Source: Desulfovibrio sp. An276 (lineage in GTDB: Bacteria > Desulfobacterota > Desulfovibrionia > Desulfovibrionales > Desulfovibrionaceae). From it: 64,000 nt of DNA. The stretch is taken from NCBI RefSeq assembly GCF_002159665.1, contig NZ_NFJC01000001.1, positions 310,001 to 374,000 on the forward strand, given 5' to 3'. Position numbers and translations under genes: made by a program. Of the stretch, positions 1 through 8,621 are shown in pieces. Below the pieces are notes generated by a model, which saw nothing but the letters and a program-made list of their open reading frames with translations, made no database searches and was not told the origin of the DNA. How positions within the stretch are numbered: the first letter of the stretch is position 1; the number at the start of each line of letters is the position of its first letter.

Positions 1-1
1 C

Positions 2-364
2 ATCACGGCAGCAGGCATGTTCCTTGCGATGTCCATCTACGGAACAGTGACTAAGCGTGACCTTTCCGGCATGGGCAACTTCCTGTTCATGGGTCTCATC
101 GGCATCATCATTGCTTCCATTGTCAATATCTTCCTTGGCAGCAGCATGATGGACTTTGTGATCAGCGTGGTGGGCGTTATCGTGTTTACCGGCCTTACCG
201 CCTACGATACCAACAAGCTGCGCCAGTTCGGTGCCGGTGCTCCTCTTGACGACGCCGTTGCCATCCGCCGCGGTGCCATCCTCGGTGCCCTCACCCTGTA
301 TCTCGACTTTATCAACCTCTTCCTCATGCTCCTGCGCCTCTTTGGTGGCAACAGCAACGACTAG
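2..364 (+). CDS. Bax inhibitor-1/YccA family membrane protein, 3' part
   Basis: The window opens inside this gene; the frame is open from base 2 to the TAG at 362-364, leaving about 120 C-terminal residues. At least three hydrophobic segments are visible, followed by the family's typical end: an acidic/polar YDTNKLR stretch, then LYLDFINLFLMLLRLFG. YDT.K near the last helices and LYLDFINLF at the C-terminus are hallmarks of the Bax inhibitor-1 (UPF0005) integral inner-membrane family. Members are putative Ca2+ leak channels or associate with FtsH; the role in this organism is not known. The true start lies upstream of the window. Confidence 0.9.
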   Translation: MTAAGMFLAMSIYGTVTKRDLSGMGNFLFMGLIGIIIASIVNIFLGSSMMDFVISVVGVIVFTGLTAYDTNKLRQFGAGAPLDDAVAIRRGAILGALTLYLDFINLFLMLLRLFGGNSND

Positions 365-491
365 AGATTGACCGCATAGCGCATTCCACCAATGTGGAGC
401 AAAATGTAACTCCGTCCGAAGCGAGCATATATCAGACGCAACACACTTCGGACACCCTATAGTCTGTAAAGGCTTTTGAAGATGAATCCAA

Positions 492-530
492 AGACCCTGT
501 GCATATTCAGTTATGCACAGGGTCTTTTTT
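492..530 (+). terminator. Rho-independent terminator
   Basis: A perfect 14-bp stem (AGACCCTGTGCATA with its complement), a 6-base loop and a run of T's. It ends the Bax-inhibitor gene's transcript and separates it from rnr. A weaker 8-bp inverted repeat (414-421 with 446-453) lies just before it. Confidence 0.9.
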
Positions 531-563
531 CCCTGCGCACCCGATTTCTTCTGAGGATGCATT

Positions 564-3248
564 ATGGAAATCAAGGACATTGCAAACAACAGTGACGAGA
601 TTCTGGAGGATTTTGCCTCTCTCGTTGATCAGTATCCCCCAGCTTCCACAGAGACTGACAATAGCGCACCTGCGGCCCCTTGCAAGAAAGATTCCCGCAA
701 TGTCTGCCTTTTCTGGCAGCCGGGGAAGGAACATCTGCAGGCGTGGGGCAGGGACGCAAACAATCTACCCGGCGTTCCCGTGAGAAGCGGGTATATGGTT
801 CCAAGAGCGTCCACTGGAGGACACAAGTTCCTGGGATACTATGGTACACGCAAGGCTGTACATGTGACTTGGGAGGATATTGTTCGGATTCTGGAAAAGG
901 AGGACGGGCTTACTTTCAAGCAACTTCGGGACCAGCTTAGATTCCTTGACTGCTCACAGATTGGCGTTGTCGGACACAACGACCTCAAGAACCTGCTTGA
1001 TGACAACAGGGCTTGTCTGGTTCAAGACAGCGAGGCAAGATATTTCCTGAAGGAAAAGGTGTTGAGCAAAAAAAAATTGCTCTCTTTTCTTGTCCGCGCA
1101 GGAGAGTGCAGCATTGATACGCTGGCAAATGTCTTCTCCGCTCGCAGATGCATGAAAACCCTGAATACCCTCCTCGCAGAACTTGTGGAGGATGGACAGG
1201 TTGAAGAAATACATTCCTCCTCGAAGAGCAAGGGAAAGGCCTTGCTCTACAGAGCTGTTGCAGGGAAAAAGGCATCCGCTTCCGTTGATGAAACAGCTCT
1301 CCATGAGGGCTATGTGCTGTTTAACGGGAAGAGCAAAGTAGTTCGTTATACGACAAGCGACGGCAGAATTGCCACAGCCAAGCTTGCCAACAGCAGAGCT
1401 CTTCTTCTGGATGGCGACAAGGTAGTGTGCGAACTGCTCATATCCAAAAAAGAAGGCTTCGCCGCTGCTGTCCACAGGATCGTCGCACGCTCCATTACTC
1501 CCGTTGCTCTGCGCATTGTTGGCAGAGACAAGAAGGGCAAGCAAAAAAAACAGTGGTGGGGTGTTGATGCCGGATCTCGACGCTGCAATTTTCTGGTCCG
1601 GGAAAACTCCGCATTTGGCAGACTCTATCCCGAAGACATAGTTCTGTGCCGCATCACTGAAGAAAAAGAAGGCAATGAGGGCGATTACTTCACTGCCGAG
1701 GTGATTAGAGTTGTCGACTCTCCCATGAGCATCAAATTCCATGAGAGACTAGTCAGACTCAATCATCTGGCTCCTGGCGAATTTCCTTCCAAAGCCAGAC
1801 TGCATGCTTCGAAACTTGCCCAAAGGTCTGAAGACCTGCAGGGCAGAAGAGATTTGCGCGATATTGCCCTCGTCACCATTGACGGTGCCGATGCCAGGGA
1901 TTTCGATGATGCCATCTGCGTGACGCGCACGGACTGTGGCTATCTCTTGCAGGTTGCCATCGCCGATGTCAGCCACTATGTGCGTCAGGGCGATCCCCTG
2001 GACGAGGCAGCACTCAAGCGCGGCAACTCCTGGTATTTTCCTACCTCGGTTGTGCCCATGCTGCCCTTTGCGCTTTCCAACGATCTCTGCTCGCTTGTCC
2101 CACACAAAGACAGACTTGTCGTGAGCGCAGACATCCGTATCGACAGCCAGGGACATGTGCTGAAAACTTCCTTTGCCCCTGCTGTCATGCGCTCCAAGGC
2201 AAGACTTACCTATGACGAGGCAAGGGACCTTGTCCACGAGATGGACGAGGCAACATCGGAAAAGTTTGCCCCGGAAAAATGTGAAGGCTGCGATATCAGA
2301 AGCATGCTTCAGCTTGCGCTTGAACTTGCAGAGCTTTTGAAGAAGCGTCGTCTCGCAAGAGGCGCCCTTGATTTCGACTTTCCGGACAGCAAGGCTGTCT
2401 TTGACACAGGCGGACATCTGAGCTCCTACTCCTATGTCTTTCGTCACGAAATGCATTGCCTCATCGAGGAATTCATGCTCTGCGCCAACGAGGCAGTGGC
2501 ATCATTTCTCGGCAGGACGGATCTTCCCTTTCTCTACCGTGTCCATGAAGAACCATCGTACGAAAAATTGCAGGAGCTGTATGCAAGCCTGAAGCACACA
2601 AGATTCATGAAGACCTTGGCCAGCAAGACAGCCGATCCCAGCCTGCGTCAGATTATGGATACTGTACGGGGAACGGAAAACGAGGGCATTGTGGGCAAGC
2701 TTTGTGTACGAGCTCTTCCCATTGCCATGTACAGTCCATACAATATAGGACATTTTGGTCTCGCATCCCCTGCCTATTGCCACTTCACCTCTCCCATACG
2801 CCGCTACGCCGATCTCTTGGTTCACAGGGTCCTCAAGCGAGCGATTGGAGCGGATGAAGATGCCATCCATGCTGGCAAGACTCTCGATATCATTGCGACC
2901 CGAATCAATGACGACGAGCGCAGTGCCCAGCTCGCCGAGAGGGAAATGAACAAGCGTCTTGCCTGCCTGTGGATGCTTGACAGAAAAAAAACCGAATACA
3001 TCGGACACATCAACTCTGTGCAGCACTATGGAGCCTTTGTCAGCCTGGACGAAGTTCCGGTCGAGGGGCTTATTCCCTACTTTTCCTCGGGACGAGCAAG
3101 GAACCTTGTCCTGGGGAGCAGGGTGAAAGTGTTCCCGACCAGTATCTCCCTCACTTCACTCTTCATAGATTTTGCTCTCGTGGAGGTACTCTCTCGGGGA
3201 AATACCGGGACACAGGGCAAAGGAAAGGCCAACGAGGCAAACATATGA
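564..3248 (+). CDS. rnr: RNase R/RNase II-family 3'-5' exoribonuclease
   Basis: An 894-aa processive exoribonuclease of the RNB family, acting in the cytoplasm on structured RNA during mRNA and rRNA turnover. The catalytic RNB block is clear: an Asp-rich motif DARDFDDAI near residue 441-449 followed by the ADVSHYV motif, which coordinates Mg2+ in this family. Before it are winged-helix-like and cold-shock-like regions, and after it an S1-type RNA-binding region (about residues 810-880, GHINSVQHYGAFVSL). The N-terminus carries a lysine-rich, less conserved extension. An SD-like GAGGA precedes the ATG at 564. The stop overlaps the start of murJ by 4 bases (ATGA), so the two are translationally coupled. 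Confidence 0.93.
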   Translation: MEIKDIANNSDEILEDFASLVDQYPPASTETDNSAPAAPCKKDSRNVCLFWQPGKEHLQAWGRDANNLPGVPVRSGYMVPRASTGGHKFLGYYGTRKAVHVTWEDIVRILEKEDGLTFKQLRDQLRFLDCSQIGVVGHNDLKNLLDDNRACLVQDSEARYFLKEKVLSKKKLLSFLVRAGECSIDTLANVFSARRCMKTLNTLLAELVEDGQVEEIHSSSKSKGKALLYRAVAGKKASASVDETALHEGYVLFNGKSKVVRYTTSDGRIATAKLANSRALLLDGDKVVCELLISKKEGFAAAVHRIVARSITPVALRIVGRDKKGKQKKQWWGVDAGSRRCNFLVRENSAFGRLYPEDIVLCRITEEKEGNEGDYFTAEVIRVVDSPMSIKFHERLVRLNHLAPGEFPSKARLHASKLAQRSEDLQGRRDLRDIALVTIDGADARDFDDAICVTRTDCGYLLQVAIADVSHYVRQGDPLDEAALKRGNSWYFPTSVVPMLPFALSNDLCSLVPHKDRLVVSADIRIDSQGHVLKTSFAPAVMRSKARLTYDEARDLVHEMDEATSEKFAPEKCEGCDIRSMLQLALELAELLKKRRLARGALDFDFPDSKAVFDTGGHLSSYSYVFRHEMHCLIEEFMLCANEAVASFLGRTDLPFLYRVHEEPSYEKLQELYASLKHTRFMKTLASKTADPSLRQIMDTVRGTENEGIVGKLCVRALPIAMYSPYNIGHFGLASPAYCHFTSPIRRYADLLVHRVLKRAIGADEDAIHAGKTLDIIATRINDDERSAQLAEREMNKRLACLWMLDRKKTEYIGHINSVQHYGAFVSLDEVPVEGLIPYFSSGRARNLVLGSRVKVFPTSISLTSLFIDFALVEVLSRGNTGTQGKGKANEANI

Positions 3249-4816
3249 GCATTCTGACAAAGAAACAGGGCATTGGCATGGCTGCCCTCCTTCTTGCCGC
3301 AAGCACCATACTTTCAAGGCTCATGGGTCTTGTGCGCGACAAGGTCATTTCCTGGCAGTTTGGCGCAGGGAGCGAATCCGACATCTACTTTGCAGCCTTT
3401 GTGGTCCCGGACATCCTCAACTACCTTCTGGCAGGGGGATTTTTGGGCATCACCCTCATGCCCCTGCTGGCAAGGCGCTTTGAGGAGAACGAGGCTGACG
3501 GCTGGAAATTCTTTTCCTCTGTGCTCACCTGGATGGTTCTGGCAGCCATTGCGCTCACAATCGTTGCCATGGCCTTTGCAGCCCCCCTCTCGCGGCTTGT
3601 GGCACCGGGCCTTGCCGAGGAAAAGCTTTTGCGCCTGCAGTTTTTCATGCGCATCACCCTTCCAGCCCAGTTCTTCTTTCTGACAGGGTCCTGCGTCACA
3701 GCCATTCTCTTTTTGCGCAAGCAGTTTGCTGTTCCAGCTCTTGCTCCTCTCATCTACAATGGCTGCATCATTGCCTTCGGCGTGGCGTTGCCTGCCCTGG
3801 GACTGGTCCAGGGCATGACAGGCTACTGCGTGGGCGTTGTTGCAGGAGCTGCCCTTGGCACACTTTTCCTTCCCCTCTACATGGTTCGCAAGGGTGGATT
3901 GTCCTTCAGGCCAAACCTTGCCCATCCGCTCATGAAGCGCTTCATACTGCTGGCACTACCGCTCATGCTGGGACAGACCATAACGGCCCTTGACGAACAG
4001 TTTTTGCGCATCTTCGGCTCCCTTGCAGGCGACGGCTCCGTCAGCCTTCTCAATTACGCAAAGCGCGTGGCCATGGTCCCTGTGGCATTGGTAGGCCAGG
4101 CAGCCGCCCTGGCCTCCTACCCCTTCCTTGTCTCGCTGCTCGCCAAGAATGACAGAGATGGCTTTGCGCAGGTTCTGGGACGCGCCATACGGACAGGAAC
4201 AGGCCTCATCCTGCCCTTGGCCGTGTGGATGGCAGTGCTTGCCCCCTCGACCTTCATCTTCCTCTTTTACGGCGGCCGCATGGCTGGTGACGAAATCGTG
4301 CGTGCCGTCCCCCTTCTGCAGCTGCTTTTGTGCGCAAGCCCCTTCTGGGTTCTTCTGGAACTCCTCACAAGGGGCTACTACGCCCAGACAGACACCATTA
4401 CCCCTGCCGTCTCCGGCACACTGCTCACCCTGGTCTTCCTGCCGGTCTACTACTTCCTGGCTGTCCCGTATGGAGCTGCAGGCATAGCCCTGACCTCTGT
4501 GGCAAGTCTTGCCTGCTACTCTCTCGTGCTCATCCTGATCTGGCTTAAACGGGAAGGAACCATGGTTTTTGCCGGAGTGGCCGGCACGGCACTGCGCTCC
4601 CTTCTCTGCGTCCTGCCCGGGACCGTTCTCGGCTTCTTCATTGATGGGGCAATTCGCAGGGCTTTGGGTGCCGATTCCCCCATTCTTGCTGCCTTTCTGG
4701 GGCTTGCCTGCGCAGGCCTTGTCCTCTTGCTGACCTATGTGCCCCTGTGTCTCAGATTCTGTCCTGAACTTCTCGAGAGACTCAAGGCACGACTGTCACG
4801 CAAGAAAACAGCCTGA
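3245..4816 (+). CDS. murJ: Lipid II flippase MurJ (MviN family)
   Basis: A 523-aa polytopic inner-membrane protein of the MOP/MATE-like superfamily with about 14 hydrophobic segments. It flips the peptidoglycan precursor lipid II to the periplasmic face. The family N-terminus is present: ASTILSRLMGLVRDKV, then FGAGSESDIYFAAF with the charged residues that line the cavity in MurJ. Length matches the family (about 510-530). It overlaps rnr by 4 bases and is followed by a hairpin, so rnr-murJ form a two-gene unit. Confidence 0.95.
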   Translation: MSILTKKQGIGMAALLLAASTILSRLMGLVRDKVISWQFGAGSESDIYFAAFVVPDILNYLLAGGFLGITLMPLLARRFEENEADGWKFFSSVLTWMVLAAIALTIVAMAFAAPLSRLVAPGLAEEKLLRLQFFMRITLPAQFFFLTGSCVTAILFLRKQFAVPALAPLIYNGCIIAFGVALPALGLVQGMTGYCVGVVAGAALGTLFLPLYMVRKGGLSFRPNLAHPLMKRFILLALPLMLGQTITALDEQFLRIFGSLAGDGSVSLLNYAKRVAMVPVALVGQAAALASYPFLVSLLAKNDRDGFAQVLGRAIRTGTGLILPLAVWMAVLAPSTFIFLFYGGRMAGDEIVRAVPLLQLLLCASPFWVLLELLTRGYYAQTDTITPAVSGTLLTLVFLPVYYFLAVPYGAAGIALTSVASLACYSLVLILIWLKREGTMVFAGVAGTALRSLLCVLPGTVLGFFIDGAIRRALGADSPILAAFLGLACAGLVLLLTYVPLCLRFCPELLERLKARLSRKKTA

Positions 4817-4821
4817 GTCTG

Positions 4822-4858
4822 AAAAGGGGACGGAAGATCTTGGAATCTTTCCGTCCCC
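4822..4858 (-). terminator. Terminator between convergent murJ and MFS genes
   Basis: Near-perfect stem GGGGACGGAA-GAT / ATC-TTTCCGTCCCC with a one-base bulge. The T tail (TTTT) is on the minus-strand side, so it best serves the transporter gene, though it may also slow transcription out of murJ. Confidence 0.7.
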
Positions 4859-4873
4859 CACAAGCGAGGCTTC

Positions 4874-6064
4874 CTACGCGCCCGCACTCCTGCTTCCCCG
4901 TCTGAACAGGAAGGATGCTGCCACAAGCAGACCGCACAAGAGCAGGGGAAGCATCAGGGCTGTCCGCAGACTGTAGGCATGTGCCAGAACACCGATGAGT
5001 GGCGGGAAGAGAAGAAGCGCGCTGTAGGCAAGAACCGACACCACGGCACTGGCTGCGCTGGCGGACACTCCGGGGTAGCTTCCAGCCCTGCTGAACAGTA
5101 TGGGAACAACGGGCGCAAGCCCGCAGCCCATGCAGGCATATCCTGCAAGCGTCAGGAAAGAACCGGGAGCAAAGAGCACTGTTGTCATGCCCGTGACAGC
5201 CACAATACTGCCACAGAATATGATGTGGAAATCGTCAAAATGCGTGCGCAGCAGATCCGTCACCAGCCTGCAGGCCACAGCGGACAGGGAAAAGACACCA
5301 TAGACGAGCGCCGCAGTTTGCTCGCTTGCGCCCTTTACGGAGAACAGGAAGAGAGCGCCCCATTCTCCCACGCTGCCTTCGGTCGCGTAGTCGCATCCGG
5401 CAACAAGGCCACAGAGAATGACAAAGAGTGGAGGCAGTACAAAGGCCTTTTTGGGACCTTCTTCCCTGGGCACTGTCAGGCTGTCATCCTGCATATGCCC
5501 CACCATGAAGGGGCGAACAAGAGCAGCTGCACTCATCAGAACAACAAAATTCCAGAAGGGAGACATGCCGAGGGCCGCAAGTCCTGCAGCACTGATCGAG
5601 CCAAGCAATGCTCCCATGCCGTATCCAGCGTGCATGAAGGCCAGACAGTGCACGGAATAGTGCTTTTCGACCTCAATGGCCTGGGTATTCATGGCAACGT
5701 CGGCAAGGCCTGTACTCAGACCAATGAATACGCAGCCTGCCGCAAGAGTCAGGGGAGAGGTTGCCATTGCAGCCACGGGAAGAGAGAACAAAAGTGCCAG
5801 GGATGATACACGCAGCACACGGCGCGAGGTAAATCTGCGGATGAGCGGGGCACTCAAAAGCAGTCCAATCAGGCCCGAAAATCCCAGCGAGAGAAGTATG
5901 AAGCCTATTTCCGCTTCATTGGCTGCTACCTGTTCCTTCAGTGCAGGGAGCCTCGAAGTAAAGAGGGAATAGACAAGACCCGGGACAACAAAAAAATAGG
6001 CGCAGGCTGCCTTTGCTCTTGCAAGTGCGGTCCAACGCATAAAAAACTTCCTCCTGAAATCCAT
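4874..6064 (-). CDS. Major facilitator superfamily transporter
   Basis: A 396-aa protein with about 12 hydrophobic segments and MFS layout: an N-terminal half with TSRLPALKEQ followed by GLIGLLLSAPLIRRFTSRR, whose arginine-rich loop resembles the conserved MFS loop 2-3 motif. A second half begins near residue 205 with LPPLFVILCGLVAG. The FTSRLP and DVAMNTQAIEVE motifs recall the YbjJ/FucP-like putative sugar or drug transporters, but the substrate cannot be read from the sequence. It stands alone, convergent with murJ. Confidence 0.85.
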   Translation of the reverse strand: MDFRRKFFMRWTALARAKAACAYFFVVPGLVYSLFTSRLPALKEQVAANEAEIGFILLSLGFSGLIGLLLSAPLIRRFTSRRVLRVSSLALLFSLPVAAMATSPLTLAAGCVFIGLSTGLADVAMNTQAIEVEKHYSVHCLAFMHAGYGMGALLGSISAAGLAALGMSPFWNFVVLMSAAALVRPFMVGHMQDDSLTVPREEGPKKAFVLPPLFVILCGLVAGCDYATEGSVGEWGALFLFSVKGASEQTAALVYGVFSLSAVACRLVTDLLRTHFDDFHIIFCGSIVAVTGMTTVLFAPGSFLTLAGYACMGCGLAPVVPILFSRAGSYPGVSASAASAVVSVLAYSALLLFPPLIGVLAHAYSLRTALMLPLLLCGLLVAASFLFRRGSRSAGA

Positions 6065-6177
6065 ACATTTTGGCAGTCTCTACTTTCGATTGTGCCCCTC
6101 ACTATATCTTTATTGAAACTCAGTCAACACACAATTTTGTGAAAATGCATTGTCTGTTGCTCTTGCTCACGGGCAAT

Positions 6178-6216
6178 AAAAAAGGCCTCTTCACCAAATG
6201 GCAAAGGGCCTTTTTT
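6178..6216 (-). terminator. Terminator downstream of ruvC
   Basis: AAAAAAGGCC...GGGCCTTTTTT inverted repeat, able to work on both strands. It lies between the ruvC stop and the promoter region of the transporter, which are both on the minus strand. Confidence 0.8.
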
Positions 6217-6236
6217 GTACTTTGTTTGCAAGGCGA

Positions 6237-6752
6237 TCAGTGCTTCCCGAGTTTTTCCATCGCCCTGAAGCGACGCAAACTTAAGTGCGTGAGCGCTATG
6301 GCCAGGGCATCCGAGGTATCAAGGGCCCAGTCGGACTTCTTGATGCCCAGTCTGCAGCGGACCATGAAGGCAACCTGTTCCTTTTCGGCAAGCCCCACTC
6401 CCACCAACGTCTTTTTCACCAGTGTGGGAGGATAGTCGCTCACTCCTATGTCAAAGGCAGCGCAGGCCGCTACAGCCACGCCCCGTGCCTGACCCAGCTT
6501 GAGGGCAGTGGCAGCATTCATGGACTGAAAGACCTGCTCTATGGCTGCTTCCTGCGGCCTGTAGCGTTCGAGTACAGCGACAAGCTCACGGTAGATTCTC
6601 GCAAGGCGCTGGGAGAATTCCGTTTTTTGCGAGGACGTAGTCCGTATGAGACCACAGTCCACAAGCTCAAATCCGGAGGAAACCGTACGCACTATACCCC
6701 AGCCAGTATTGATGGAACCTGGGTCTATGCCAATGACAGTAACGGGATCCAA
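6237..6752 (-). CDS. ruvC: Crossover junction endodeoxyribonuclease RuvC
   Basis: A 171-aa Holliday-junction resolvase of the RNase H-like fold. The first catalytic Asp sits in IGIDPGSINTGWG near the N-terminus, the Glu in AAIEQVF around residue 69, and the last acidic pair in DTSDALAIALTH near residues 144-150. Length matches E. coli RuvC (173 aa). The start directly abuts the stop of the upstream YebC-type gene, a common arrangement (yebC-ruvC). ruvA and ruvB are not in the window. Confidence 0.96.
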   Translation of the reverse strand: MDPVTVIGIDPGSINTGWGIVRTVSSGFELVDCGLIRTTSSQKTEFSQRLARIYRELVAVLERYRPQEAAIEQVFQSMNAATALKLGQARGVAVAACAAFDIGVSDYPPTLVKKTLVGVGLAEKEQVAFMVRCRLGIKKSDWALDTSDALAIALTHLSLRRFRAMEKLGKH

Positions 6753-7487
6753 CTAGACCTCGGCATCATCCGGGAAGTCGGCGTTCGCGTAGACATTCTG
6801 CACGTCGTCGTTGTCGTCCAGAGCGTCCATGAGGCGCATCACCTTTTCGGCAACAGCAGCGTCCACTGCCACCAGATTCTGGGGAACCATGGCAAGGGAA
6901 GCGGACTGCATTGTGACACCCTGGCCTTCCAGAGCATCGCGCACGGAAGTAAAGTCTTCCATGTTTGTCTGAATGGTCCACACATCCTCGTCATCGATGA
7001 CGTCGTCGGCACCGCATTCCAGCGCCAGTTCCATCATCTTTTCCTCGTCGTAGGCCTGACGGTCGATGGTGATGACACCCTTGCGGTCGAACATCCAGCC
7101 CACGCTGCCGTTTTCACCCATGGAGCCGCCGTGCTTGCTGAAAAGATGGCGGATTTCTGCCACTGTACGGTTCTTGTTGTCCGTGGCAACCTCGACCATG
7201 ATGGCGATGCCGCCGGGACCGTAACCCTCGTAGAAGCTTTCGGTCAGATCACCGCCTGCGTCCTCGCCAGTACCCTTGCGAATGGCAGCTTCAATCTTGT
7301 CCTTGGGCAAATTGACGGCCTTGGCCGCGGCTATGGCTGCACGCAGACGAGAGTTGCCTGCGGGGTCACCGCCACCCTTGGCAGCAATGATGATTTCCTT
7401 GGCGGCCTTGGTGAAAAGCTTGCCGCGCTTTTCGTCCTGACGGCCCTTACGATGCTGAATATTCGCCCATTTGGAATGACCTGACAT
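6753..7487 (-). CDS. YebC/PmpR family DNA-binding regulator / translation factor
   Basis: A 244-aa protein with the signature N-terminus [18 protein letters not shown] and the acidic middle domain ([21 protein letters not shown]). Family members are called transcriptional regulators (PmpR); the YebC/TACO1 branch has been linked to translation of proline-rich or slow sequences. It shares a unit with ruvC (no gap) and rlmE (12 bases upstream). The assignment to the family is certain, the exact role is not. Confidence 0.95.
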   Translation of the reverse strand: MSGHSKWANIQHRKGRQDEKRGKLFTKAAKEIIIAAKGGGDPAGNSRLRAAIAAAKAVNLPKDKIEAAIRKGTGEDAGGDLTESFYEGYGPGGIAIMVEVATDNKNRTVAEIRHLFSKHGGSMGENGSVGWMFDRKGVITIDRQAYDEEKMMELALECGADDVIDDEDVWTIQTNMEDFTSVRDALEGQGVTMQSASLAMVPQNLVAVDAAVAEKVMRLMDALDDNDDVQNVYANADFPDDAEV

Positions 7488-7499
7488 ATGTTACCTCTC

Positions 7500-8114
7500 T
7501 CAGATATTGGGGCTGGCCTCTTTGTCGGCCAGGCGGTTGAGCCCCACAAAAAATGTTTCCTTGCTTTCAGCCCTGGAACTTTTCGGCTTGAAGGTCTTGA
7601 CCGTGGCAAAGGCCTTGCGCATGGGTTGCAAAAGCTCCTGGATATCCGGGCCCATGAAAATCTTGACTATGAAGGAACCTCCCGGCTTGAGGCGCATGAG
7701 GGCCACTTCAAAGGCCTCCTTGGCCAAATCCAGGGAACGGCACTGATCGGTGAACTTGTTCCCGGTCGTGCTCGGCGCCATGTCGCTCATCACCACATCA
7801 AAGGGCCCGATCTCATCTAGCCTGGCTTCAAACTCCGGCGATCTGTCAAAAACGTCCTCGATCATGAAGGACACCTGCGGGGGAAATTCCGTTCGCGCAG
7901 GCTGTATGTCGCAGCCAAGAACAAGGCCCGTTGTCCCGACCTTTTCGGCTGCGCCAAGAGACCAGGAGCCGGGGGCTGCTCCCAGATCCAGCACGCGCAT
8001 GCCCTTGCGGAATAGATGAAAGCGGCTGTCGAGCTCCTTGAGCTTGTAGACGCTTCGCGCGGGATAGTTTTCCGCCTTGGCCTTCAGAAAATAATGATCG
8101 CGATATTCCTTCAC
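7500..8114 (-). CDS. rlmE: 23S rRNA (uridine-2'-O-)-methyltransferase RlmE (FtsJ)
   Basis: An SAM-dependent methyltransferase acting on U2552 of 23S rRNA. The SAM-binding motif VLDLGAAPGSW and the K-D-K-E tetrad context are visible: RSVYKLKELD near residue 20, then VMSDMAPSTTG, and SFIVKIFMG near the C-terminus. The start chosen is the GTG at 8114, preceded by TTTGGGAG; the longer open frame to 8168 adds residues absent from the family. The resulting 204-aa protein has the usual length. Confidence 0.92.
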   Translation of the reverse strand: MKEYRDHYFLKAKAENYPARSVYKLKELDSRFHLFRKGMRVLDLGAAPGSWSLGAAEKVGTTGLVLGCDIQPARTEFPPQVSFMIEDVFDRSPEFEARLDEIGPFDVVMSDMAPSTTGNKFTDQCRSLDLAKEAFEVALMRLKPGGSFIVKIFMGPDIQELLQPMRKAFATVKTFKPKSSRAESKETFFVGLNRLADKEASPNI

Positions 8115-8347
8115 AGATACTCCCAAAGTGCCTGAAGGGGAGTCCCCCTGGCACACGGACGCGCACAATGCAGTTGTTCGATACAGACTTTTGCCTGTCC
8201 GAGCGTGAAAGCCCAGTGCACATACACTTTTTTTTCAAACAAGCCAAGAGGCAGCAAAGGGCCTTCTATCCGGAAAAACAGAGAAAAAGAAGCCTCTTGA
8301 CTGGCATGAGTCACCCTTTCCCACCCTGAAGTTGTGCATTTTCCCTC

Positions 8348-8376
8348 TTGACGCTTCAAAGCGACAGAGGTATAGA
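8348..8376 (+). promoter_or_regulatory. Sigma-70 type promoter of tRNA-Ala
   Basis: TTGACG (8348-8353), a 17-base spacer and TATAGA (8371-8376), placing transcription start about 15 bases before the tRNA. Confidence 0.65.
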
Positions 8377-8397
8377 TTTTACTCTGTTTATCAGAGT

Positions 8398-8473
8398 GGG
8401 GAAGTGGCTCAGTTGGGAGAGCATCGCATTCGCATTGCGGGGGTCGGGAGTTCAAATCTCCTCTTCTCCACCA
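8398..8473 (+). tRNA. tRNA-Ala (anticodon CGC)
   Basis: A 76-nt cloverleaf folds completely. Acceptor GGGGAAG (8398-8404) pairs with CTTCTCC (8463-8469) and includes G3-U70, the alanine identity pair. The D stem is GCTC/GAGC. The anticodon stem TCGCA/TGCGG has loop TTCGCAT with CGC at positions 34-36. The T arm is GGGAG-TTCAAAT-CTCCT. Discriminator A and an encoded CCA (8471-8473) follow. It reads GCG codons. The 3' half of this gene, from the anticodon loop on, is the left attachment site of the island, so the gene was restored by integration. Confidence 0.95.
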
Positions 8474-8506
8474 AGGAAATCAATGGGTTACGGTACTGCC
8501 GTAACC
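8429..8506 (+). repeat. Attachment site attL (78-bp direct repeat)
   Basis: Identical base for base to 33199-33276. It begins at the first base of the tRNA anticodon loop, includes the T arm, acceptor 3' strand and CCA, and stops inside the terminator stem. Identity breaks at 8428 (A versus C) and 8507 (C versus T). Confidence 0.95.
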
Positions 8507-8515
8507 CTTTTTTTT
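8485..8515 (+). terminator. tRNA terminator, part of the attachment site
   Basis: Perfect 9-bp stem GGGTTACGG / CCGTAACCC, loop TACTG and eight T's. The att repeat ends one base before the end of this stem, so a copy of the hairpin is also present at the right end (33255-33276). Confidence 0.9.
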
Positions 8516-8558
8516 GTGCTAACCGTAGTGCTAACCGAGTGCTAACCCGGTGCTAACC
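8516..8558 (+). repeat. Four GTGCTAACC direct repeats beside attL
   Basis: GTGCTAACC starts at 8516, 8528, 8539 and 8550 (spacing 12, 11, 11). One-helical-turn spacing just inside the att core and next to the integrase gene fits arm-type integrase or excisionase binding sites; this function is inferred. Confidence 0.7.
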
Positions 8559-8621
8559 TCGCACTAGGCGAATGCTCTGCCCTGATGATACTATCCTCTA
8601 CCTCTCATGGGGATGGTTATT

